In this document: in pieces, positions 1 to 6,225 of the stretch
How the letters are laid out: each line of letters begins with the position of its first letter
Position numbering within the stretch: position 1 is the first letter of the stretch
Source of the DNA: JAAYLC01 sp035654795
Lineage (GTDB): Bacteria; Bacteroidota; Bacteroidia; Flavobacteriales; Flavobacteriaceae
DNA: 14,499 nt
Assembly: GCA_035654795.1 (NCBI GenBank)
Contig: DASRWC010000036.1
Coordinates: forward strand, 1-14,499
Reading direction: 5' to 3'
Made by a program: the position numbers and the translations under genes
Notes under the pieces: generated by a model
Databases searched by the model: none
Told to the model about the DNA's origin: nothing
What the model saw: only the letters and a program-made list of their open reading frames with translations

Positions 1-1
1 T

Positions 2-880
2 TTCTCCTATGAAATCTTGTTTATTGACGACGGAAGCACAGACAAATCCTGGGAAATAATTGAAGATTTAACGGAAAGAAATCCCCAGGTACACGGAATT
101 CGTTTTCAAAAAAACTTCGGAAAATCACAAGCTTTACACGCCGGATTCGCTCGCGCCAAAGGAGATGTGGTAGTAACTATGGACGCCGACTTACAGGATA
201 GTCCCGAAGAAATTCCGGAACTGTACCGAATGATAACTCAGGAGAATTGCGACCTTGTTTCGGGTTGGAAAAAGAAGCGTTATGATTCGGTTATCAGCAA
301 AAATCTGCCTTCGAAATTGTTTAATTATGCCGCGCGAAAAACATCGGGCGTAAAACTTCACGATTTCAATTGCGGATTAAAAGCCTACAAAAACGATGTT
401 ATCAAAACCATCGAAGTCACCGGCGAAATGCACCGTTACATCCCGGTTCTCGCTAAAAATGCCGGATTCCGAAAAATAACCGAAAAACCCGTTCAACATC
501 AAGCAAGAAAATACGGTCATACAAAATTCGGTGCGGAACGATTCATTCGCGGATTCTTAGACCTGATAACTATTTGGTTTATCTCAAAATTCGGAAAACG
601 ACCGATGCATCTTTTCGGGGCCTGGGGTGCGGTGATTCTTTTTATCGGTTTCTGTTTTGCGCTCTTTTTGGGAATTGACAAACTGCTCATCAATCCGGGC
701 GGAAGGCTCATTGCGCAACGAACGGAGTTTTATCTGGCATTAACAGCCATGATTCTGGGTTCGCAACTTTTTCTTGCCGGATTTTTGGGAGAACTCATTC
801 TTCGGAACAAAAGAAATACTCAAGATTATATCATAAAAGAAGAGACACCACGCTCACTTCAAAAGCAAAATCAGCAATGA
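2..880 (+). CDS. Family 2 glycosyltransferase, DPM1/polyprenyl-phosphate type (5' end outside window)
   Basis: Probably transfers a sugar from a nucleotide sugar to a polyprenyl phosphate at the inner membrane. The frame is open from base 2 (FSYEILFIDDGSTDKS), so the true start lies upstream; the TTG at 17 is internal. The GT-A fold signatures are the nucleotide-binding FIDDGSTD near the start and the metal-binding DADLQDSPEE about 55 residues later. Two hydrophobic segments near the C-terminus (FGAWGAVILFIGFCFALFLG and the stretch around LTAMILGSQLFLAGFLGEL) match the usual membrane anchor of bacterial DPM1-like enzymes. The 3' end overlaps the methyltransferase gene by ATGA, so the two are co-transcribed and probably translationally coupled. 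The exact sugar and acceptor cannot be read from the sequence. The family call is firm. Confidence 0.9.
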   Translation, partial: FSYEILFIDDGSTDKSWEIIEDLTERNPQVHGIRFQKNFGKSQALHAGFARAKGDVVVTMDADLQDSPEEIPELYRMITQENCDLVSGWKKKRYDSVISKNLPSKLFNYAARKTSGVKLHDFNCGLKAYKNDVIKTIEVTGEMHRYIPVLAKNAGFRKITEKPVQHQARKYGHTKFGAERFIRGFLDLITIWFISKFGKRPMHLFGAWGAVILFIGFCFALFLGIDKLLINPGGRLIAQRTEFYLALTAMILGSQLFLAGFLGELILRNKRNTQDYIIKEETPRSLQKQNQQ

Positions 881-1578
881 AAGACGTAATGGGAATGGCA
901 CTTTTGGATTATTTCAATGGGAAATATTCCGAAGATATTCTTACAGAAACCAATATCAGCGAAGAAGATGTCATGCCCGTTCCTTATCTTTTTAGAACGT
1001 ATGCTGAAATGCCGGCAGTGGAGCAAACGGCATTAAATATGGCTTCCGGTAGAGTTTTAGATGTGGGTTGTGGTGCAGGAATCCATGCTTTATACCTTCA
1101 AGAAAAAGGTTTGGAAGTTACCGCCATTGACACTTCTCCCGGAGCTGTAGAAGTTTCCAAACTTCGCGGTGTGAAGGATGTTCGATTAATCGATTTATTG
1201 GATTTAAAAGAAGAAAAATTTGACACCATTCTCATTTTAATGAATGGAACCGGAATTTTTCAAACTGTCGAGAAAGTACCCGCTTATCTGGAACATCTAA
1301 AAACATTGCTAAATCCGAAAGGCAAAATCTACATTGATTCCACCGATTTACGCTATATGTACGACACCAACGACGACGGCAGCATCTGGGTTCCGGGCGA
1401 CCGATATTATGGCGAATTGGAATTTGTGATGCGCTATAAAGGAATGGAGAGCGATGTTTTTGATTGGCTTTATCTCGGCGAACATCTTTTTGATTTGCTG
1501 GCGGAAGAATCCGGGTTCAATTTCGAAGTAGTTGAACGCGGAGAGAATTTTGATTATTTGGCGGTTTTGAGATGTTAG
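877..1578 (+). CDS. Class I SAM-dependent methyltransferase
   Basis: A 233-residue Rossmann-fold methyltransferase. Motif I is VLDVGCGAG at residues 60-68, followed by the acidic residue D85 of VTAIDTSPGA, expected to bind the SAM ribose. The segment DTILILMNGTGIF fits the post-II/motif IV region. The N-terminus (MALLDYFNGKYSEDI, TETNISEEDVMPVPYLFR) resembles a conserved small-molecule methyltransferase group of Bacteroidota; the substrate is unknown. The start at 877 overlaps the glycosyltransferase stop (ATGA). Starts at 889 or 895 would only trim a few residues. The stop codon TAG lies inside the first copy of a TGAGATGTTAGAT repeat, so the last residues (LRC) may have been altered when the repeat arose or inserted. 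Confidence 0.88.
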   Translation: MKDVMGMALLDYFNGKYSEDILTETNISEEDVMPVPYLFRTYAEMPAVEQTALNMASGRVLDVGCGAGIHALYLQEKGLEVTAIDTSPGAVEVSKLRGVKDVRLIDLLDLKEEKFDTILILMNGTGIFQTVEKVPAYLEHLKTLLNPKGKIYIDSTDLRYMYDTNDDGSIWVPGDRYYGELEFVMRYKGMESDVFDWLYLGEHLFDLLAEESGFNFEVVERGENFDYLAVLRC

Positions 1579-1740
1579 ATGTTAGATTTTAGACCTGAGA
1601 TGTTAGATTTAGACGAAGGACTTCGCTGCGCTCTGACGACGGACTAAGGACACTTTGAAGTTAAATTTGAAGTTGAAATAATCTCTCTGTGCTCTCTGTG
1701 CTCTCTGTGACTCATTGGTTTTATTCGCAATTGGGAGATT
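1566..1740. repeat. Composite intergenic repeats, first block
   Basis: This spacer has no gene and is built from short repeats. TGAGATGTTAGAT occurs twice (about 1569 and 1597), each followed by a TTTAGAC-like tail. A GACGAAGGAC/GACGACGGAC pair follows, then degenerate TTGAAGTT units. Three perfect tandem CTCTCTGTG units cover 1683-1709. A TTGAA-rich block followed by CTCTCTGTG occurs again after the next gene (2931-2974), so this is a dispersed element and not a chance low-complexity stretch. The first unit overlaps the methyltransferase stop codon. Confidence 0.7.
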
Positions 1741-1807
1741 TGACGGTATAAATCGCCTTTAGAAAATAAAATCTATTACTTTTATTCGTTTCTCATAAAC
1801 CGAAACT

Positions 1808-2929
1808 ATGAAATTCCCTTGTCGCTCATTTCTTTTAATCTTATTCATTTCCTTTTTACTCAGTTCTTGCACCCTCGGAAGATTTGTGTGGTACAACTTT
1901 GCCGACATAGACGACTATAAAATATTCCCTTACAGAACCATTGAAAAACCGGAAACGCCTTTTGAATTTTCTGTTGCAGAACCACCAAAAGCTCCTTCAA
2001 TAATTACCGTTCACGGCAAAAACTATGAATTCGAAAAATACTTAGAAGACAATAAAACAGTTGCTTTTATAATTATTCGAAATGATACCATAATGTATGA
2101 AAACTATTGGCATCATTATGATGAAGCATCGGTTGTACCTTCTTTTTCAATGGCAAAGTCTGTGGTTTCCATTTTAATCGGATGCGCTATTGATGACGGA
2201 ATAATCGAATCTATCGATGAACCCATAACCAATTATATTCCCGAAATGAAATCATCTGACTTTGAAAATGTGACCATCAAACACTTGCTACAAATGACAT
2301 CCGGATTGGACTTCTATGAAGGTTATTACAATCCTTTCGGAAAAGTGGCGCGATTTTATTACGGGCAGAACTTGAAAAAAGCATCTTACAAATTAAAACT
2401 GGATAACGCTCCCGGAGAGAAATTCCAATACCGCAGCGGCAATTCACAACTTCTTGGTCTGGTGCTGGAAAGCGCATTGAAAGGAAAAACTATTTCCGAT
2501 TATCTGGAAGAAAAACTTTGGCTGCCATTAGGAATGGAATATGATGCCAGTTGGAGTTTGGACCAAAAAGACGGTGTGGAAAAAACCTTTTGCTGCCTCA
2601 ATGCCCGTGCCCGCGATTTTGCAAAAATTGGGAGATTGTATCTCAACAAAGGAAACTGGAACGGGAAACAAATTGTATCCGAAAAATGGGTGGAAAATTC
2701 CACAATGGTCGATACTTCAGACGGCAGTTCAAAAAGATATCAGTATCAATGGTGGCTCCCCTCCCCTGACGGCGATTTTATGGCTCAGGGAATTTTAGGA
2801 CAATATATCTACGTGAATCCGAAAAGTAATGTCGTCATTGTTCGCTTGGGAAAAAAGGACGGCAAAGCCAATTGGTGGAACATCCTGACCGTTCTTGGCG
2901 AAGCTTATGGGAAAAGTGAGAAGTCGTGA
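1808..2929 (+). CDS. Lipoprotein serine hydrolase, beta-lactamase class C / DD-peptidase fold
   Basis: A 373-residue penicilloyl-serine-transferase-fold hydrolase exported as a lipoprotein. The signal peptide is MKFPCRSFLLILFISFLLSS with lipobox LSS and lipidated C21. The nucleophile motif SxxK is S114-M-A-K117. The second catalytic motif is seen in FQYRSGNSQLLG (Y208, N212), as in 6-aminohexanoate-oligomer hydrolases and EstB-like esterases. GILGQYIYVNP near the C-terminus fits the third motif region. The start ATG gives the signal peptide directly, and no upstream in-frame start is better. The gene stands alone between two repeat-bearing spacers. The substrate is not predictable: it may be an esterase, peptidase or amide hydrolase, and a true beta-lactamase is less likely. 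The fold and export calls are secure. Confidence 0.88.
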   Translation: MKFPCRSFLLILFISFLLSSCTLGRFVWYNFADIDDYKIFPYRTIEKPETPFEFSVAEPPKAPSIITVHGKNYEFEKYLEDNKTVAFIIIRNDTIMYENYWHHYDEASVVPSFSMAKSVVSILIGCAIDDGIIESIDEPITNYIPEMKSSDFENVTIKHLLQMTSGLDFYEGYYNPFGKVARFYYGQNLKKASYKLKLDNAPGEKFQYRSGNSQLLGLVLESALKGKTISDYLEEKLWLPLGMEYDASWSLDQKDGVEKTFCCLNARARDFAKIGRLYLNKGNWNGKQIVSEKWVENSTMVDTSDGSSKRYQYQWWLPSPDGDFMAQGILGQYIYVNPKSNVVIVRLGKKDGKANWWNILTVLGEAYGKSEKS

Positions 2930-2930
2930 A

Positions 2931-2974
2931 GAACTTGAATTTGAAATTGAACTTGAATTTGAAATCTCTCTGTG
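2931..2974. repeat. Two 18-nt tandem units plus CTCTCTGTG, second block
   Basis: Directly after the serine hydrolase stop codon, the 18-nt unit GAACTTGAATTTGAAATT is repeated in tandem (2931-2948 and 2949-2966, one mismatch at the last base). It runs into CTCTCTGTG (2966-2974), the same 9-mer found three times at 1683-1709. The order, a TTGAA-rich tract followed by CTCTCTGTG, is the same in both spacers. The remainder up to 3157 holds no gene; it contains a -7 promoter box and a hairpin described separately. Confidence 0.7.
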
Positions 2975-3071
2975 GACTCTGTTGGCGTTGTGGTTTTACG
3001 TCCATAAATGGGCTTTTTAAAAATCTCATTATCTGATTTCTTATTTAATTTTATTCTTGGGAGAAAATTAT

Positions 3072-3079
3072 TACCTTTG
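3072..3079 (+). promoter_or_regulatory. Bacteroidota -7 element for the NYN leader
   Basis: TACCTTTG is an exact match to the Bacteroidota -7 consensus TAnnTTTG. The nearest upstream TTG (3057-3059) is only 12 nt away, shorter than the 17-23 nt usual in flavobacteria, so the -33 half is weak. Transcription from it would begin near 3086, just before the hairpin. Confidence 0.45.
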
Positions 3080-3089
3080 TCTTAATAAC

Positions 3090-3155
3090 GCTCAAGGCCA
3101 CGTATTCTTGATTTCCTATATAGTAAGAATGCCAAACCTTGAGCATTTTCTTTTT
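3090..3155 (+). ncRNA. Hairpin leader or attenuator/small RNA candidate upstream of the NYN gene
   Basis: The outer stem GCTCAAGG (3090-3097) pairs perfectly with CCTTGAGC (3137-3144). An inner stem GTATTCTT (3102-3109) pairs with AAGAATGC (3125-3132) with one G-T wobble. A 4x4 internal loop separates them, and the apical loop is 15 nt. The outer arm is followed at once by ATTTTCTTTTT (3145-3155), a terminator-like T tract, and the NYN ATG lies at 3158. The -7 box at 3072-3079 would start RNA at about the base of the stem. This could be an attenuator, or a free RNA of about 65-70 nt whose terminator it also forms. The structure is visible in the sequence; the function is inferred. Confidence 0.4.
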
Positions 3156-3157
3156 AT

Positions 3158-3819
3158 ATGAGAAAAAGAACAGCAATCCTTATTGACGGTGCTTTTTTAT
3201 AAAACGGTATCGACGGCTAACGAAGGCTAATAATCCTTCACCCGAACAGACCGCATCTGATTTGTGGAATATGTGTAGAAGACATTTGAAACAATTTGAT
3301 TCAGAATGTGATTTGTATCGGATCTTTTATTACGATTCGCTGCCTTATGATAAAAAGCAACACAATCCTATAACCGGAAAATCAATCGATTTTAGCAAGA
3401 CTTCACAATTTAAATTTCAAAATGATTTTTTCCAGGAACTCCGCAAAAAAAGGAAGGTTGCTCTCAGACTAGGTATCTTGGAAGAAAAGAACAATTGGGT
3501 TCTAAGACCAAACATCACCAAAAACCTTTTGAACGGAAAAATTCAAATTTCTGATCTCACGGAGGAGGATGTTCAATTTGACCTCCGTCAAAAAATGGTG
3601 GACATGAAAATAGGGCTGGATATAGCCTCTATCACTCTGAAGAAATAGGTTGATCAAATAATTTTAATAGCCGGGGATAGCGATTTTGTCCCTGCAGCGA
3701 AACTTGCACGGCGCGAAGGAATCGATTTTATTTTAGATCCCATGTGGAATCCGATAAAGCCTCATCTATTTGAACATATTGATGGATTGCGTTCTACTTT
3801 AGGGAAAAAGACTTCTTGA
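3158..3819 (+). pseudogene. NYN-domain (LabA/DUF88-like) nuclease, broken by a frameshift and an amber stop
   Basis: Read through its lesions this is a NYN/PIN-like RNase of about 220 residues. It begins MRKRTAILIDGAF and continues after a shift as IKRYRRLTKANNPSPEQ. The acidic residues of the fold are all present: D in LIDGAF, D in VDMKIGLDIA, and two in IAGDSDFVPAAK near the end. Lesion 1: the T6 run at 3193-3198 puts a TAA at 3200; one more T (or a -1 shift) restores the family-like FF.KRY reading. Lesion 2: an in-frame TAG at 3646-3648 stands between LKK and VDQIILIAGDSDF. The frame then stays open to TGA at 3817-3819. The largest intact piece (ATG 3262 to 3648) lacks both ends of the active site. 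It is probably dead. Family identity is good; the cellular role is unknown. Confidence 0.82.
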
Positions 3820-3833
3820 TTTTTTCTTTTTAC

Positions 3834-5462
3834 TCAAAACACCTTTTCCCCTCCCACAAAAGTCCCAAGCACCTTAATATTCGGCAACTCATTCTCATCA
3901 GCAGTCATTAAATCTTTATCCAAAATGACAAAATCGGCGAATTTCCCGGATTCCAGACTTCCTTTTTCGTTTTCTTCAAAATTCGAAAAAGCTGCCCAAA
4001 TTGTCATCCCACGCAAAGCTTCTTCACGAGAAAGCGCATCTTTCATTTGAAATCCGCCTTCAGGCCAATGTTTTAAATCTTTTCGAACAACAGCAGCATA
4101 GAAGGTGTACATCGGATTCACATGCTCCACGGGAAAATCGGTTCCTAAAGCTACCATTCCGGATTTTTCCCGCAACGTTTTATAAGAATAAGCCCCTTTC
4201 ATTCTTTCTGCTCCAATTCGCCCTTCTGCCCAATACATATCGCTCGTGGCATGCGTAGGTTGTACAGAAGGAAGAATGTTGTGGTCTTTTTTGAAATAAT
4301 CAAACCCTTCCGGAGAAATGATTTGGGCATGCTCCACCCGCCATCTTCGGTCTTTTTTATCTTTCAAAAACTGCTCATAAGTTCTTAAAACTGAAATCGT
4401 AGCGGAGTCGCCAATCGCGTGACTGTTCATCTGATATTCGGTAGCAGAAATTCGTTTTGCTACTTCTTCCAGTGCTTCAGCCGGAGTAATCATCAATCCG
4501 AAATGGTTGTGGCGGTCGCTATAAGATTCACGCATCGCCGCACCGCGGGAACCAAGAGCGCCATCCGTATATATTTTAAAAGAACGCACGTTTAACCAAT
4601 CGGTTTTATAAGGTTCGCGCGACAGATAATAATCCAGATTTTCAGGAGTATTGCTCACCATCGCATAAATTCTGAGTTTTAACTTACCGTCCTCATGCAA
4701 CTTGTCAATTAGTTCTATGACTTCCCTATCCAATCCGGCATCGTCAACCGTTGTCAATCCGAATGAAAAAGCAACTTTCTGTGCATCGAGAAGTGCCTGT
4801 GTCGAAATTTTCTCGTCCGGTTGCGGAATGGTTGCATTCACCGGCTCCATCGCATTGTCAATAAGTACTCCCGTAGGCACTCCATTTTCAAGAATAACCT
4901 CTCCTCCTTTTATTTTCGTCTCTGCTGTAATTCCGGCAAGTTCTAAAGCTTTGGAATTAACAAACAAAGCATGCCCATCTACACGCCGTAAAGCCACGGG
5001 AATATCAGGAAATAAAGAATCTAATCGCTCTTTGGTCGGAAATTCTTTTCCGGGCCAGTGATTTTGATCCCAGCCACGACCGGTGATGTATTCCGGATTA
5101 TGTTCTTTGGTAAACTTCACCACACGCTCCAAAAGTTCGTCAAAACTCTTGGTTCCGTTTAAGTCCACTTGTTGCAAACTCAACCCGAGTCCGTATAAAT
5201 GCGCGTGAGCATCAATTAATCCGGGAACAATCGTTTTTCCTCCGGCATCATAATTTTCGGTAGCATGATATTTTTTCTGCAAATCTTCCGTACTTCCGAC
5301 TTCCACAATCCTTCCATCTCGAATCGCCATTGCTTCTGCTTTAGAAAAATTGTCATCAACGGTGTAGATTACCGCATTGGTCACTAACAAATCGACGGAT
5401 TCTTTGTCCGATCCACAAGAGAAAAGCATCAGAACTGGAAACAGAAAAAATAAGCTTCTCAT
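3834..5462 (-). CDS. YtcJ-like metal-dependent amidohydrolase, lipoprotein
   Basis: A 542-residue member of the amidohydrolase superfamily (Amidohydro_3, YtcJ/NfdA-like), hydrolysing an unidentified amide or related bond. The start at 5462 is chosen because it gives a lipoprotein signal MRSLFFLFPVLMLFS with C16; the frame runs on upstream to 5648, but that extension lies inside the neighbouring antitoxin gene. Metal-site residues seen: HxH at H86/H88 in GLIDAHAHLYG, a probable carboxylated lysine K296 in FKIYTDGALGSRGA, H348 in MNSHAIGDSA, H378 in RVEHAQ, and D442 in ALGTDFPVEH. The C-terminal FADFVILDKDLM closes the composite beta-sandwich, as usual. The gene follows the HigBA pair on the same strand after a 64-nt A+T-rich gap and may be read through from it. 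The substrate is unknown. Confidence 0.9.
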   Translation of the reverse strand: MRSLFFLFPVLMLFSCGSDKESVDLLVTNAVIYTVDDNFSKAEAMAIRDGRIVEVGSTEDLQKKYHATENYDAGGKTIVPGLIDAHAHLYGLGLSLQQVDLNGTKSFDELLERVVKFTKEHNPEYITGRGWDQNHWPGKEFPTKERLDSLFPDIPVALRRVDGHALFVNSKALELAGITAETKIKGGEVILENGVPTGVLIDNAMEPVNATIPQPDEKISTQALLDAQKVAFSFGLTTVDDAGLDREVIELIDKLHEDGKLKLRIYAMVSNTPENLDYYLSREPYKTDWLNVRSFKIYTDGALGSRGAAMRESYSDRHNHFGLMITPAEALEEVAKRISATEYQMNSHAIGDSATISVLRTYEQFLKDKKDRRWRVEHAQIISPEGFDYFKKDHNILPSVQPTHATSDMYWAEGRIGAERMKGAYSYKTLREKSGMVALGTDFPVEHVNPMYTFYAAVVRKDLKHWPEGGFQMKDALSREEALRGMTIWAAFSNFEENEKGSLESGKFADFVILDKDLMTADENELPNIKVLGTFVGGEKVF

Positions 5463-5526
5463 TTTAATAATATTATAATATGGGTTTAATGAATTCGTGA
5501 TTTGTTCAATCTGGTTGAAAGATTTT

Positions 5527-5829
5527 TTAGTGAATCGTAATATTAACTTTTCTACCAAGTCCAAATTCAATGAGTTTATAAAGTGTAGAAAGTTGAATAT
5601 CACTATGACCGTTTTCAATCCTTGATATGAAACTTTTTTTGGCACCAATCTTTTCAGCTAATTGTTCTTGAGTTAAATTGGCATTTTTCCGTTCCTCTCG
5701 AATAAGCTCACCTATAGCAAAAGATTTTGCTTTTATTTCAAATTCCGTCCTTTCTTTTGTTCCGATAGAACCGTATCTTTCATCAAGATGTTCTGAAAAT
5801 GTTTTGATATTTTTATTTTTTGTCTCCAT
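5527..5829 (-). CDS. higA: XRE-family antitoxin of a HigBA-type module
   Basis: A small DNA-binding antitoxin of about 100 residues. The Cro/C1-type helix-turn-helix is the C-terminal half: IGELIREERKNANLTQEQLA, then KIGAKKSFISRIENGHSDIQ and LSTLYKLIEFGLG. The start at 5829 (METKNKNIKTF) is preferred because the upstream in-frame methionines (5853, 5841, 5835, 5832) yield an odd MNIIMIMM run read inside the toxin's acidic tail. With this start it overlaps the toxin gene by 17 nt, typical of coupled toxin-antitoxin genes. The toxin-first order is the HigBA arrangement. It is expected to neutralise the toxin and repress the shared promoter. The symbol reflects family resemblance only. Confidence 0.82.
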   Translation of the reverse strand: METKNKNIKTFSEHLDERYGSIGTKERTEFEIKAKSFAIGELIREERKNANLTQEQLAEKIGAKKSFISRIENGHSDIQLSTLYKLIEFGLGRKVNITIH

Positions 5830-6169
5830 CATCATAATCATTATAATATTCATTCATTATTTTTTCCGCTCTCTCCAATTCTCTTTTGGGCGTTCGTTGA
5901 GATTTTTTATGAAAGCCATTAAAAAGAATCACCAAATTACCTTTGTCGAAGCAACAGAAAATCCTGTATATATTGCCTTCAAATTCAATCCGAACTTCAT
6001 AAAGGCCTTTGACAGATTGAATCTTTTTAAGAAATTTAATCGGGACACGCTCGATTATGGTTATCATAAAGAGCACTTCATCTATTTTGACTTTTACCCT
6101 TTCCGAAAGAGAATTAAAGAAATCGATGAAATGATTCTTATAAAAAACAATCTCGCGTATCTTTTCCAT
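5813..6169 (-). CDS. higB: RelE/HigB-like toxin, phage-derived Gp49-like family
   Basis: A 118-residue toxin of the RelE/ParE superfamily (Gp49-like, DUF891), expected to cleave mRNA on the ribosome. The diagnostic core is VPIKFLKKIQSVKGLYEVRI, then EFEGNIYRIFCCFDKGNLVI and LFNGFHKKSQRTPKRELERA, followed by EKI: the strand-rich domain and the basic K-K-x-x-x-T-P segment typical of this group. The ATG at 6169 (MEKIREIVFYKN) is chosen over the TTG at 6175. The C-terminus (EYYNDYDDGDKK) is strongly acidic and is encoded in the overlap with the antitoxin. No truncation or missing core residue is seen, so the module looks functional. It sits between two housekeeping-looking genes on the same strand. 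Confidence 0.82.
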   Translation of the reverse strand: MEKIREIVFYKNHFIDFFNSLSERVKVKIDEVLFMITIIERVPIKFLKKIQSVKGLYEVRIEFEGNIYRIFCCFDKGNLVILFNGFHKKSQRTPKRELERAEKIMNEYYNDYDDGDKK

Positions 6170-6172
6170 CAA

Positions 6173-6180
6173 CAAAGTTA
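6173..6180 (-). promoter_or_regulatory. Possible -7 element for the HigBA operon
   Basis: On the minus strand TAACTTTG matches TAnnTTTG exactly, ending 3 nt before the toxin ATG at 6169. Transcription would begin at or inside the first codon, implying a leaderless message or that the true start is further in. I see no TTG at the proper -33 distance, so this may be chance. Confidence 0.25.
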
Positions 6181-6225
6181 ACTAATAATGGAACATTAAA
6201 TAGATGTTTTAATAGAAATTTCCCC

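Noticed and set aside
1683..1709. CRISPR-like array of CTCTCTGTG units
   Set aside because: The units are 9 nt long and directly abutting with no spacers, and no cas genes are present.
3800..3833. Terminator between the NYN relic and the amidohydrolase gene
   Set aside because: There are GAAAAA and TTTTTTC arms and T runs, but no G+C-rich stem; a convergent terminator is likely in principle yet not demonstrable here.
5463..5648. N-terminal extension of the amidohydrolase to 5648
   Set aside because: The extension lies within the antitoxin gene and would bury the lipoprotein signal peptide that starts at 5462.
5678..6181. 167-residue + strand frame opposite HigBA
   Set aside because: It is the antisense shadow of the toxin and antitoxin genes and has no recognisable domain.
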